DNA from: Onchocerca volvulus
Lineage: Eukaryota > Nematoda > Chromadorea > Rhabditida > Onchocercidae
Assembly (NCBI GenBank): GCA_000499405.2
Contig: HG738136.1
Coordinates: 2,706,646-2,770,645 of the forward strand
Reading direction: 5' to 3'
Length of the DNA stretch: 64,000 nt
The notes beneath the pieces are model-generated. The model was not told the DNA's origin, ran no database searches, and worked only from the letters and a program-made list of their open reading frames with translations. Every line of letters begins with the position of its first letter. The first letter of the stretch is position 1. Shown here one piece after another: positions 15,201 to 28,141 of the stretch. The position numbers were made by a program, and so were the translations under genes.

Positions 15201-16922
15201 TTTTTTTTTTTTTTGAAACATGAAATAATTTCTGATATGTATAGAAATACATATTTACTTTAATGACATATCTACTATTAAATAAAACTAATAAATCAGA
15301 AGTATTTCTGATAAATATTGTTCCAGGAAAAAAAAAAAAGGAAAAAATGCATGGAAAAAATATTTGTCCAATTAATTATATAATCGAGAGTATTTGTGAA
15401 ATACTTGACGTACGTGGAATAAGAAAGTGTAAATGAATTTCATTTTTATTATGAAAAATATAAAAAAAAAAAAAATTAAACAGTAAACAATCCTTCATTT
15501 TGCTCTTTTAGCTCCAAAAACGCACGATAAAACCAGAAATTGTCAATCTGATGAAGTTTTCCATTTTCAATTCGTCTTCAACAATTTAAACGAAAGCAAG
15601 AAGTCACAGATTCTTCAAGTTCTTCAAAAATGCAATAGTAAAGATTTCTCCTGAGATATCTATCTCTTACTCTTGCTTTTAGCCCAAAAAAAAAAAAAAA
15701 AAAGAAAAAAATTTTCAAAAGCTTTTGATGTACCAATGAATTTTTTTTTTCTTTTTTACATCAAATCTTTAATCAAAGTAATGTCCGATATGCCATCAAT
15801 TCTTCATATTTTATGATGTTAATATTTTGCAAAATTTATAACTAAAAAAGATGAATTTGAAAAATCCCACCCTTTTTTTTTTTTTTTTTTTTATCCTCTT
15901 ATCAATACTATTGTCTTCAATCCATTTCAGAAATTTAAAAAAAAAGAAAAAAAAAATTTGATGGTTTCTTTTTATTTCCCCAAAAATTAATTTATTTGCA
16001 TTTGGTAAGTTTTGACTGGAAAACTTGTCAGAAAAATAAATGAAAATCCTTTTTTTGTTCTTCTCATTGTTAGATATAACTGCCAACTTTTTTTTTTTAT
16101 GATCAACACAAGCTTCATAAAAATGTTATACAATTCAATATTCTTGCATTTTTCAACTGTCTATCAATTTTTTTTTCGAAAATTTTGAAATTTGAAATTA
16201 TAAAGATCAATAATTAAATAGAGCAATATCAAATCCTGAATATTTGTGAAATTCAGTTATAATTTCGGCAATTAAATTATTCAATACAGCAATATATGAG
16301 AAGAAATTCAAAACAAAGCCTGTAGTATTGATAATAGCTAAATTATGCTTTCTTCATTTCAACATGCAATGCGCGCAAGCATGCAATAATAATAAATATT
16401 GGCAATTAATGCAATAGTGATGATTAATCTATCATAAATTTCGAGAAAGTTTCAAATTTCGAAAATGAAATTTTTGATAAATAACGAATTTCACTTTTGA
16501 AATTTGAAACTTTTCCAACTATTTGCTTATCGATCAATAAATGCTAATATTTGATAAACTTGAAAATTATCCTTTATATAATTTCAATCGATTTCTCAAC
16601 TTACAAACTCCGTAAAACTATTATTAATATTATCAATTGATTGCTGCTTCTGCTGCCACACTTTTGCTTTAAGATAAAAAGCCTTAAGAGAGATTAATAA
16701 AAAAGCTTCCTTTCTTCATTGCTTTTTCTTACTTTTGGCATTTTTGGCCCAAAATATTAGCCAAAATTTCGTTTACAATTCTTTTCGCTCTATTGATTAA
16801 TTTAAGCTAATTTTTTTCTTTTTTTGCAAACTTTGTTTATCAAAGTATTCTATCAAAAAAATGCATTGAATAATAATATTTGAAATAAAACTAATCTTTA
16901 AAATAATAAGGAATATGCAGAA

Positions 16923-19900
16923 ATGTATCCATTCAAAATGATTATTTCCAATTTTTACTTTCTGTATATTTTCTTGCTGTCAACTGCTGCTTACTGTAAC
17001 AAAGATGCCAATCGTCTATTGGAAGATTTATTATTTAATTACAATAAACTTGTTCGACCGGTAAAAAATGAAACAAATACATTGATTGTTTATTTTAAGC
17101 TGAAATTGTCACAGTTACTTGATGTGGTCAGTTTTTGTGTTTTTATGTTTATTTAAATTTACAAATCGAAGATTAAAAATTGAAATATGTAATAATTTAT
17201 AAGTAAATTGATGAAATATTTAATGGTTTTTAAGTGTTAAAATTGATTTTAATTTTGCAAAAAACAATCTTATTTATATAATTTTTATTGAATTTCGTTT
17301 TTTGCATTACTAAATGTGTACATTTGTTTCAGCATGAAAAAAATCAAATCATGACGACAAATGTTTGGCTTCAACATGTAATTGCAATGTTCTTATTTAA
17401 ATTTAAAAAAATTTTCGGCAAATGTAATCAAACATCGCAAAATGAAAATAAATTTGAAAATTTTGAATTGATGAAATTCTTCAATATTGAATTATAGTTG
17501 TGCTATTTTCTCTTGCATTAATAAAAAATATTGATGGGTAATTCTATTCTTAAATCATTCAGGTAATGATTTAGAAACAAAATTAATTACTAATATCTTT
17601 CATTGATGCAAAGAGATGTCAGCAATGCAATTCAGGAATATAAATTTTTGGCAGCTTTTTAAAACTTTTGTCAAAAAAAAATCTTCCTTAGTATTTTTCT
17701 TTCTTTTTTTTTTTTTTAAAAATTTGAAAATGATAATTTATGATTTTCTTGATTTTTCAACTGCAGACATGGACAGATATGAAGTTGAAATGGAAACCGG
17801 AGGAATATGGTGGAATTAACGTACTATATGTTCCATCTGATATGATTTGGATTCCGGATATTGTGCTTTACAATAAGTTTGAATTTTTATTGTTTCAAAA
17901 AACATTCAGTTATTTGAGTTTGAAAAATGCAAATATTTGCGGGAAATTTCAGAAAGATGATAAAGCAAAGATATTTAGAAGTTAGTTGATAATTCTACTC
18001 TTAGAAAGTTCGCTTATAATTGATTATATTTATAGTGCTGATGGAAATTATCAGGTATCATTGGAGACAAAAGCTAAATTATCTCCTAATGGTACTGTAG
18101 AATGGACACCACCAGCAATTTACAAAAGGTTCAAATTTTTCAAATTTAATGAATTCTTGAAACCATTTGAAACTATTTTTTTCTATTTCTCTGACTAAAT
18201 ATTTTATTGACTTTTGAATTTCGTCATTTACTTATACTAAAACAATTTTAGCATGTGCCAAATCAACGTGGACTGGTTTCCATTCGATAAGCAAACTTGT
18301 GAAATGAAATTTGGTATCGTTTGAATTGAGAATAAAGAAAAAAACAACTTTTAAACTTTTCATTTAATTTTAGATGTTATCAGAATCCCTTTTTTTTTTT
18401 TTTTTTTGTAGGTTCATGGACATACGACGGTTTAGAGATTGATTTGCAGCATAAGGATTCAAATATTGAACGAAAAGAAAAAGAAATAATTATAGGAGTT
18501 GATGGTGAACATATTCGAACAATATGGTTTGTTGATCAAGGTGGATATATTCGTATCAAATTGAAAATAAAATATATAAATTATTGATTTTTTTTTGTAA
18601 ATGAATTCATTCATTTACAAAAGATAGCTAAATAAATGATTGAATAAAATGGAGATAAAAATAGAAAGTTTTTTATGCATTTATCAAAAGCATCTATCAT
18701 TAGAATTTAAAATAAATTCAATGTATCATGATATTTTCGAATTTTAATTTAGGTATTGATCTAAGCGATTATTATCCCAATGGAGAATGGGATATACTTG
18801 GTGTACCCAGTAAACGTCATGAAATTAGGTTTTGTACTTGCAATTTTTCAAATTTGAAATAAATTTTTATCTAAATATGATCATTTATCTTAATGAGGAA
18901 AAAAAAAAATTAATTTTCCTTAACTAATATTTCAAAAATTCAATGGGAAAATTTTTATTTCCAAGTGTTTCATTTAACATTTCCAATATTTGAGATATCC
19001 ATTCTGTGAATCACCATCCATTGATCTCACGTATGAAATTCATCTCCGTCGAAAAACATTATTTTATACGATAAATCTCATTTTTCCAATTGTTGGAATC
19101 AGGTAAGTAAAATTTAATTTGCATAGGTTTGAAAAGATTTTACTCTAAACATCATTTAAATCTACATCTCCAATCTTTCAATTTATTTGACCTGAAACTT
19201 CCAGTCATTTATATCGATTTAATTTTCTCAGAAGTGATGTCAGGATGATGATAATAATAATTAGTAAGTAATAATAATATTTCTTTGAAATATTGCTTTA
19301 TTTCAGTTTTCTTACGGTATTAGTATTTTATTTACCATCTGATGGCGGTGAAAAGATTCCATTTTGTATATCAATTTTGGTTTCATTAACTTTCTTCTTC
19401 TTACTGGTTGGTATGTTTTGCTTGTAAAACTAAAGATTGGTTTTATTTTGAAATTTAACGCAAATTTTTAAATTTCAACTGTTTCATGCCTTATTCCTAG
19501 TAATAATCGAACATTTCTCTAAATTTTAATAGAACACAAATTATTAAATGTTTATAAATAAGTAACTTTCAATTCGCATTCCATTCACTAAAATTTAATC
19601 TTATCTATTCAATTTGTTTATCCTAAAAAATTTCAAAATCTTATTTATTTGACGAGTCAATCTTTTTTTTTTTTAGCATAAATCCATCACTTGAACTTAT
19701 TTTGAAATGACAAGCATTCATGACAAGTTGAAATTAATATTTTTCAATTCACGACCATTATTTGACAAAAAAACAATTTGTCTGTTGCTAGTCAAAAAAA
19801 TCAGATAAAATCCGAAAACTATGAAAGCCTTCAAAGTTTTTATCGAGTTAATTAAATTTCTGTGCAAAACATTGCCGAATTTGATTTATGTTGTTCTAAA

Positions 19901-22900
19901 TCTTTAGAAATATTATAATCTTTTGCAAAAAAATTCCAGTAAAAAGTATTTTTATTGTTATTCAATTGATAAATATATTTAAAAATGTCAAAATATTAAG
20001 TTCAAATGAATCTAAATGATAAAGAAATAAAATACAAATAATGCCTTACCTTTAAAATAATATTTGCATTATTTCAACAAAACTTATCAATAAGGAAAAT
20101 TATAAATACTATTCTACAATTCTTATTTACTTTAAAAATTGTAGAATGTTGTTCAGAGTTTTTCTTATTGATAATTTTTTTTTGTTATCATTAAAAATTA
20201 ATTATTTTTTTAATGACAATTTTTTCTTTGTTATCATTAAAAACTAATTATTTTATAAAGCCATAAAATTGTCATTAAAAATTAATTATGCTATAAAATT
20301 AGTCTAAAATTTTATAGCCAAATTATTTTATCACCATTGTTAACAGATAAGCTAAGGGTATTTTTTTCTTATTTACTATGTTTAAGGATATTTAAAAAAT
20401 TTTCAATTTGTATAAAATGTTATTGACCGCATATGAAGAAAAAATTTTTTTAAATAAACATTTCCATATTTATGCTTTGTAATTTCAGTTAAAATAGAAA
20501 AATAGAAAAACGATATTTCAATGAAAATAACTTTTTGCTTATTTTAGAACATATCATATGAAGGCATTTATGTCATTTCAAAATTGTATTCAATTTAATA
20601 CCATAATAGTAAGTAGTGTAACATTCGAGCAAAATTTAAATTGATAAACTTTTAACAAGCTGCAATAATTAGGAAATTTTCCTGATAATTTGATAAATAT
20701 TTTGACTACTAATTAGAAACGTTCTTCTTTTTAAATATTAAACTAGCATTATGAAGAAACGTTGATGAAGTAAATTGAAATTAGATATTTTATTTAATTA
20801 TTTCAATTATCAATAATGCATACTTTATGCTACGAAAAGATATTATCAAAATTTAATTCAGTAAATCTTTTAATAATTTACTGAAATTAAAAAATTTGCA
20901 CTATTTTTCTGATAAAAAAGGCTTTCTTCTAGATGGCATTAATTAATTGAATAATTAGTATTTTATGTCTACTTCATATAATAAATGTATCTTTCAAAAT
21001 CTAAAAAAAAATATTAGAAATCATTCGTCTAAAATGACCTAAGTTGTAGCATATTAGAAATAAGTAATATTGAAATATTTTTCAGTTGTCTAATTTAAGA
21101 TTATGAAATTTTAAAATTTTATGAAGAGATTTTTGCATTCGCAAAACATTAGCACATTGTAATTAAAGTTGATTTGGAGGAAAAAAACGAATAATTAAAT
21201 TTGAAACTTTCAAAACAAATTTTTGACTCGACAAAAAATTCGTCAAATGAGTGCTTGCGATTTTTTCAGTTCTTCGAAAATTTCAAATCCTTATCAACCT
21301 AAATTTTTGTCAAAAAATTTTAAAACTTTCAAATTTTTACAGTTGAAATAATTCCACCAACTTCATTGGTAATCCCATTGATTGGAAAATATTTGTTAGT
21401 TTCGATGGTTCTTGTTACTTTATCAGTTATTGTTACTGTTATAACTATGGTATGATTGATTCGTTTCATTGCTTTCTTTCTAATTTTTCTTGAAACATTT
21501 TTTCTTTTTTTATTGATTTTTTTTTTTTTTTTTTGAGAAATTAGAATAAATAGGCTAAATTCTTTGCATAGAAATATTGTCATTCGTCAACAAAATAATA
21601 TTTTTTTTCGAATCTCGCATGAAATATTTGGTTCAATTTTTTTTTAGACATAAAAATTGTCACAATAAGAGATCAAATTTACATGTCATCATTCAACATT
21701 TTGCCATGTATAATTGTATTAAATCTAGATAATATCAAATTTCATTACAAAAAATTAGCAATTCCATTTTTTTTTTTTTTTTTTTTTAAATACAGAATAT
21801 TCATAATCGAACACCGACAACACATGTTATGCCAAAATGGGCTAAAAAATTCTTCATCGAATGGTTACCGAAATATTTATGCATGGAACGGCCAGCATTT
21901 ATACGAGCTGAATTAACAGCAACTGATAGCACTAATTCAAATACGGTAATTTGCTGAAAGTTTGTCGAAAATTTTGAAATGAAATAAGGATTAATAAATA
22001 ACTTGGAAAAATATTTAATTATTTAAAAAAACTGGCAGAAAATGAAGCATACGCTATCGTTTCATCAAATTATTGTTGGAAATTTGGTGAAGAGTTCGAA
22101 ATTTTTGAATATTTACATTTATCAATAATTTGCTTATAGCTTTCCACTTTTCATTCTTCCATTTATTTTTTTTGATATGATAAAGTAAAGACATGTAAAT
22201 ATTAAGAAAGAATAATTATACTCTTCATAAAAACTTAATAAGATAATATTTTTCAGGCATAATTAAAAATTTTGTCAACATTTCATAGAACCTCATTAAA
22301 TCATTTTAAATTCCAAAAATTTTCGAGATTTTCGGTTAAAGAGATAATATTTTGGATATTGTCATGATTATCATTTAATGTTACTCATTATTCCAGACAA
22401 TTTTAACAAAACGATCTCATTTACGGTCATCTCCAATAATAAGTGAAAATCGAGCATCAATGCTATGGGCATCTTTTGAAGAGGTACTATAAAATACTTA
22501 ATTTTTTAATGCGTTAGAATTCAAATTTAAATTGTATTTAGAATTGTATTGAATTAATTAAATTCAATTCATTATAACAAATATTTTTATTAGATTGATT
22601 TTTTCCCAAATATAGTCTTTTTGACTGTTCCCTGTGTCTTATTATTTTGTTTTCATAAAATTAAGAATTTGAAATGAAGTTCTTGTATTCTTTTAGGAAC
22701 ATTTGTTTTGTCCAACAAATCTTACCACACGTAATGATGAAATTTTTGGGAAATTCAAGCAACAACACAGCGGATCAAAAACCTTGCAAAATGCTGTTGA
22801 TAATGTTACATTTATTGCTAATCATTTCAAAAATAATGAAAAAGATCGCCAGGTTAGCTATTAATTAATTTTCAAATTATTATTTAAATTTACAAATTAA

Positions 22901-23527
22901 AAAATATAGCATTCGATGTGACTAAGATTGATTATTCGATTTAATGCTTTAACAAATTCATTATGGAAGCAATTCATTATATTAATATTTCTGATACAAT
23001 TTAGAAGATAAATAACATTTCCATAATATCATGCATTCTTTATGATTGATGACTTTAAAATAAAATTGAAAAAAATATAATAAATTCAGTTCTTTTCGTG
23101 CATTTTTCATAATAGATATAAACAATTACATTTAAAAGAATTATTTGCAAACCAAAAAAAAAAAAGTGAAATACAATAAAATGATGACATATTTATTTGA
23201 TCTATGATAATTTTATATTCTGGTAATTTTATATATAATTATTAATAATCAATAATGTCATTTGTCGTTAATAAAATTCTAACAACAGATGACATTTGTT
23301 AAATGATAACTATTGAAAAGTCTGTGAACAATCATTGAACCAATGATTGATTAATTTACATTTTAGATGACATTTTTATATTTCAGGTAATTGAAGATTG
23401 GAAATACATGTCAATGGTGATTGATCGAATATTTTTAATTTTGTTCATTTTGGCATGTGTGATTGGCAGTGTTATCATCATTCTTCGTGCACCAACTATT
23501 TATGATAAGACAACTGCATTAGCATAA
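16923..23527 (+). CDS. Nicotinic acetylcholine receptor subunit, UNC-38-like, divergent
   Basis: Subunit of a pentameric cation channel gated by acetylcholine at the plasma membrane of muscle or neurons. My model has 14 exons: 16923-17126, 17333-17377, 17767-17876, 18036-18128, 18252-18313, 18412-18540, 18753-18828, 18995-19102, 19307-19410, 21343-21449, 21796-21945, 22397-22483, 22697-22852 and 23387-23527. All phases join to give 523 residues, near the family's usual length. Residues 1-25 form a signal peptide. The Cys-loop (C153 to C167, with WFPFD) spans the usual 13 residues. WIPDIVLYN (loop A) and GSWTY (loop B) are intact. M1-M3 lie at about 262-343, with GEK before M2 (cation-selective type), and M4 at about 486-508. 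The stretch GIDLSDYYP after a loop-F insertion resembles UNC-38. Oddities are that loop C reads [11 protein letters not shown], so the vicinal cysteine pair is lost, and that M2 has proline at 2' (P294). The exon 8 acceptor (TTTGAG) is off consensus. Intron 9 is 1.9 kb, the others mostly short. Confidence 0.9.
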
Positions 23528-23715
23528 TTTTATTCTTGATATAATTAATCGCAGAAAAATTTGGACTCATTTCTAATCAAAAATATCAAAATTTCATAAT
23601 ATAAAATCTTATCTAAGAGGGATTTTCTTTTTTTTTTCTTTTGATTCGAGTAATCAAGTATTGTTTGAATTTTAATTCTGTAAAATACAAGTATTATTGT
23701 TATTATTATTCAATC

Positions 23716-23721
23716 AATAAA
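23716..23721 (+). other. Polyadenylation signal of the receptor gene
   Basis: AATAAA lies 189 bases after the TAA stop of the receptor gene, inside A/T-rich sequence. The hexamer is common by chance here, so the assignment rests on position only. Confidence 0.4.
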
Positions 23722-24647
23722 TATAAACAGAATAAGCAATTAAAATAAAGTTAAAATTGTATGCATAAATATGTAATTCGATTTATTTAATTTCAGAAGA
23801 CAAAAATAGCAATATATATAATATTTTTGATTTAATTTATAACTTTTCATTTTGTCATCTAAGAATTGGTAATTAATTACAGACTAACTTCTGATATAAT
23901 TATTATTTTACACAGCTAACAGATAATCTGGTAATGTATTAAATTACTTTTTATTTAATTGATTTATGCAATCACCAGAGATATCAAATTTGAAAGATCA
24001 CTAATTATATAAATTCTACACTTTTTACCAAAATCTTTGAAAACTTTCGAAAAAAGTTTAATTTACCTTACCACTATTTCTAAACTAATTTCATTGTCTT
24101 ATAGACAAATAAATCAAAGTATTAAAGTCCCTCCGTTTTCAATTCAATTCAAATTTTAATTTGTAAATTATATGCTTTCCGTGAGAATTACTTTTTCCCT
24201 TTTTTTTCTGATCAGATCCATAATTAAAATGTAAAGAGAGAAAGAATAGTTAGGATAAAACACAATAAAAAATATGATACCAAAAGTAATCTAATTATTT
24301 ACAAAGTACAGCATAAATCAGTAGCATTTATCAGTGTGTTTGTCACTGATAAGTTTTGTCATCACTGAATCTCAATTTTCTTCTTTTTTTTTTTTTGAAA
24401 AAAATTAAACTTTGGACTATTTTACAGGTATATTAACTTCGTTTATTCTACGATTAATAATTTTTGTCGAATATGCAAAAATTTATTCTAGAATGGCTTA
24501 ACTTCTCTTCTATATGCAAGTTGTTTGCTAGTAAATTGAGCAATAAATTTTCATAACGAATTATCACAAAAAATCAATACTTAAATGTGAAATGTTATAT
24601 GAAATGTTCTGGAATATTTTATGAATTCTCATCTGACACTTTTCCAG

Positions 24648-25620
24648 ATATTCAACATTGAAACATCAGTTTCATCATCTGCTATCGCAAAATCGGTTTA
24701 TGAGACCAAGAAACGATCTTTTTGCAAATATGATCGATAATTTCTGAAATTTTCTGAAAATTTCTGCTTGATGATTAAAATTAAAAAAAAAAAAAAATAA
24801 TTAGAAATATCGGTGAAATTTGAAAAAACAACAAATTTGATGAAAAAATTTCAAAAAGGTCCTTCGGTAACAAACTGAAAACAAGGTTTCCCGTTTCCTT
24901 CGAGCAAGTTCAAAGAGAATAGCGATACAGGAATTATTTTAAAAGGAATACTTGGAATGTCAATTAATTTCATTATCATCGCTTTGTACAAAAAAATTTA
25001 GAAATCGAACCTGAAATTAGATACAATAAACTTTCGGCAAAAATATAAGCTTTATTTTTCTAACTAAAGTGCATTTTGTATTCGACGATCAGATTGACCC
25101 CTTTCTTCGGTATAATACTTGCTTATACATTTTATTTTTACTAATCTCGCCATAAATCCATTGTAATCCATTTGATAGCTTTTTACTTAATTTTATTTTC
25201 CAAATGATATTAATGTTGAGTTTTCAAGTGGATATTCAGTTCAGCTGATGATTGATAAGTATTTCAATCTTCAATTTCACTTTTTTTCTAATTTTATTAA
25301 CTTCCGTAATTTTTAGGCTTATTATATATGCATTAAATTCAGTTAATCTTATTTTATTGATTCTTTTACGCAATTTAAACATGAGAAACTGAACAAGAAA
25401 AAAAGAACTTGAAAAAGAAATACGAAACATGAGAAAAAGTTTTGCTTTATCACAATTTTCAATGAGTGATTTTATGTTGATCTTCTGTAGATATATCTAT
25501 AAAATAAATCTAGCACTCTCTTAGTCTAAATGTGTTATTTCTTTCCAGGTTTCGAAGAGAAAGTTTAAATTTTGGATAATGTGGAAGTCAAGTCAAAGAA
25601 CCATTAATCATCTGAATTGA
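24648..25620 (+). other. Scattered coding-like islands, unassigned
   Basis: Four short stretches have codon-like composition and splice-like edges. 24648-24740 follows TTTTCCAG and reads IFNIETSVSSSAIAKSVYE and on to a TAA. 24860-24922 contains FGNKLKTRFPVSFEQV before a TAG. 25070-25109 contains HFVFDDQIDPFLR before a GTATAA donor. 25549-25620 follows TTTCCAG and contains KRKFKFWIMWKSS before a TGA. I do not recognise the protein. The pieces end in stops and do not join into one frame by simple splicing, so this may be the remains of a gene or unrelated fragments. Confidence 0.3.
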
Positions 25621-26360
25621 TTCTGTTCGAACAAAAATGCTGGAACCTTTCGAAACATACCATTGATAGCATTCATAAAATGACTGTTAATGATAATTAT
25701 AGAGGATTTCGTAAAATTTTCACCTTTCTTTGCGTTGCAGTTATTGATGCGTCGACCAATTAGACTTTGAAATGTGCTAACTTAGTTGCATTTGGGCTTT
25801 TGCGAAGTTCATTGAAAAAAAAAGTCACTTTTGATTTAACTGAGTTTAAAGTTTAAATGGACTAACTTGAAATCAAAAGTTTAATCCAACTATTAAGGTT
25901 TTTAATTACTGATAAACTAGCAATTCCTGAAATTCAATGAGCATTGCATATTAATTTTTTGCACCAGCTATTCTACACATCTTTCCTAACAGCACATTAA
26001 ATGAAATAAGCGAAATTGCACAGAAAAAGTACGATTAACAAAAGTGCATGCAACAAATAAAATCAACAAGAAAGTATTAAATATGTTAATCGCCGAAAGA
26101 AATACACAATAAATTAATTTCAAGGGAAATTATTGATTCAGTTGCAGCATTTTAGGAATTAATCAAAAAAAAAAGTTGAAAATAATTGCATTTTTTGTCA
26201 ATAAATTTGTTATACTTCCAAAATAGTTGAATCCATTCAGTCAAACTTTTAAAAAATCACAATTCATTGATAATAATAATTAACTTGATGAAGTCATACG
26301 AAATACTGAAATCGTTCGGTATTGTGGAATATGTTTTAAAATTTATGGTTTCAAGTAACA

Positions 26361-27826
26361 ATGAATTTAAAATCTCTCAGTGTGCTTATTTTCGTTGTGG
26401 GCCATGCAATATCACATAATACTACTACAACAAGTAAAACTTCCAAATTTTTAAATTTTAACTAAAATTTACGAAAAAATTTGAGTAAAACACTCAACTG
26501 TTGCATATCCGATGCAAAACATTGTTCATGCTCAGAAGCAATTTTATCGGAGCGAATCTCATCCATTTGCCGACCTAAAATTTCGAAATTTTTTAATGAA
26601 GAGTTGGTAGTTTGATGGAAATTTATTTGAAATTCCAGAAGCAGGATGTGATCAAAGATCCAACGAAACTGAAATTTACTGTTCCTTGGAAATACTGGAG
26701 GAAATTTTCGTTAAAATGGGAAATGGGAAAAAGAATTGCTCAGTACTTATTCGACAAAGAATTAAAAAATATGACGTTTACATTTTTCCTTTTATTTACT
26801 CATTACTATGCTATAAATATTCTCTTAAAAATTATATCCACCAAATTTTATTTCATTAATTAATTATTAAAAGAGATAAAAATAGATTGAAATAAATTAT
26901 GGTTGGTTATAATTATCGATTATTTCGCTATGAAGTAAATTATAATGTATTATAAAACCATCGAAGTAATGTCTGAAGCTGAAAAACTTTGACCTAAATC
27001 GTCGATCCAAAGTGCTGCATTTGCGCAACGGTAAAATAACTCCGCCGTTCTTAGTGAAAGCTTGGAAATGCATATCTCAAATGAAATTCATCAACAACAC
27101 AGTATGCTTCATTCTTTTCTATTTCCATGTTTGAATATAATTAGAAAAGTATCCTTTGGAAGTTTCAAATCTTTATTTTACATAAAAACATAAATAAAAA
27201 TAAAATCATACATAATCATTAAATTAAAATCATTCATACATAAAAATCCTTCTTAATTAAAAGGCCTGTTTCATTACCAAATGGAGTTACATTTTTATAA
27301 ATTACACAGAATTATTTATGTATGAATTTTCTAAAAATTACTTCAATTATTCAAATTCAATAGAAGTAAATTCACCAATAATCAGAAAGAAATTTGTAAA
27401 AAAAAAAGAAAAGATTTAATGATTTAATTCTCCAGATAGATATAAATTTATGACAAAACATTGGTCACTACATTATGCTATTCTACCTGGCAGCGAAAAT
27501 TCGTATAATATAATTTGAGCAACGATGAGCTGTCCTGTATTGGCGATTAAATCTTATGAAGATCACTTAAAAATACTCAAGACAATTGTAAATGGTTCGA
27601 ATGTTATAATGGATTTTTGTACAGATTGATATTGTAATTATTTAATGAATGACATCAATTCAATATTTGAAAAAAAAAGTAATTCCAATTAATCAATTTC
27701 AGATGAAAATACTCCATTCGTCTCCGACGAAATAATGGAAAATCCGATAAATTGAGTAATTTTCTCTCAGACTTACTTGACGTCTTCGAACACCAGATGA
27801 GATTCTCTAATCATAGAAAATATCGA
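26361..27826 (+). pseudogene. Degraded gene for an unknown secreted protein
   Basis: A signal-peptide exon (26361-26433, MNLKSLSVLIFVVGHAIS) ends at a GTAAAA donor and joins in phase, through a 52-base intron, to an open stretch at 26486-26859. That stretch reads AYPMQNIVHAQKQFYRSESH and, after an in-frame TAG at 26608, continues in the same frame with FDGNLFEIPEAGCDQRSNE and CSLEILEEIFVKMGNGKK. Further islands are 26970-27101 (HLRNGKITPPFLVKAWK), 27436-27629 (TMSCPVLAIKSYEDHLKI, with an in-frame TGA at 27516) and 27707-27826 (SDKLSNFLSDLLDVFEHQM, with TGA directly upstream at 27704). Composition, cysteines and splice edges say these were coding. The repeated single stops suggest decay, although unrecognised introns could remove some of them. 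The family is unknown to me. Confidence 0.45.
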
Positions 27827-28141
27827 GTTAGTCATTCTTCCTATTCAAAGACCTAAATTGTAACTTTTGAGCAGACTGAATTGTGCTAAAGTTAACCAAT
27901 GTTGAAGTTTAATTAGTTTTACATAAAAATTAGAAATCTTTTCGTTTCAAATTTTTGCATTAATCATTTAAATGTCATTTTCTTTAATTTGCACTTTCTG
28001 TCGAAAAACCTTGTTTTTGATGAAAGATAATCTTAATTTTGTGTTTGACAGTTAATTATTTACTTTTGCGGTCGTGAGTTATTGTGGGCTGCGTAACCAG
28101 TCGGATTAATTTGAATTTCTATTCTTGATCAATAACTACAG

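Larger units (their letters stand above)
1..16922. other. Gene-poor AT-rich desert
   Basis: I find no convincing gene in these 16.9 kb. The open frames longer than 60 codons are all low complexity (poly-Lys, poly-Ile, poly-Leu/Phe) and arise from A/T tracts and ATT/ATC triplet runs. Two short GC-richer patches stand out: about 6640-6705, which contains GATAAG and CACGTG on the minus strand (TTATCACGTG on the plus strand), and about 6946-6975 (CCGCGGCGCG). The stretch could hold distal regulatory DNA for the receptor gene that follows, but nothing in the sequence shows that directly. Confidence 0.6.

Noticed and set aside
17616..18198. Separate plus-strand frames within the receptor gene
   Set aside because: They are readings through exons 3 and 4 of the receptor into introns.
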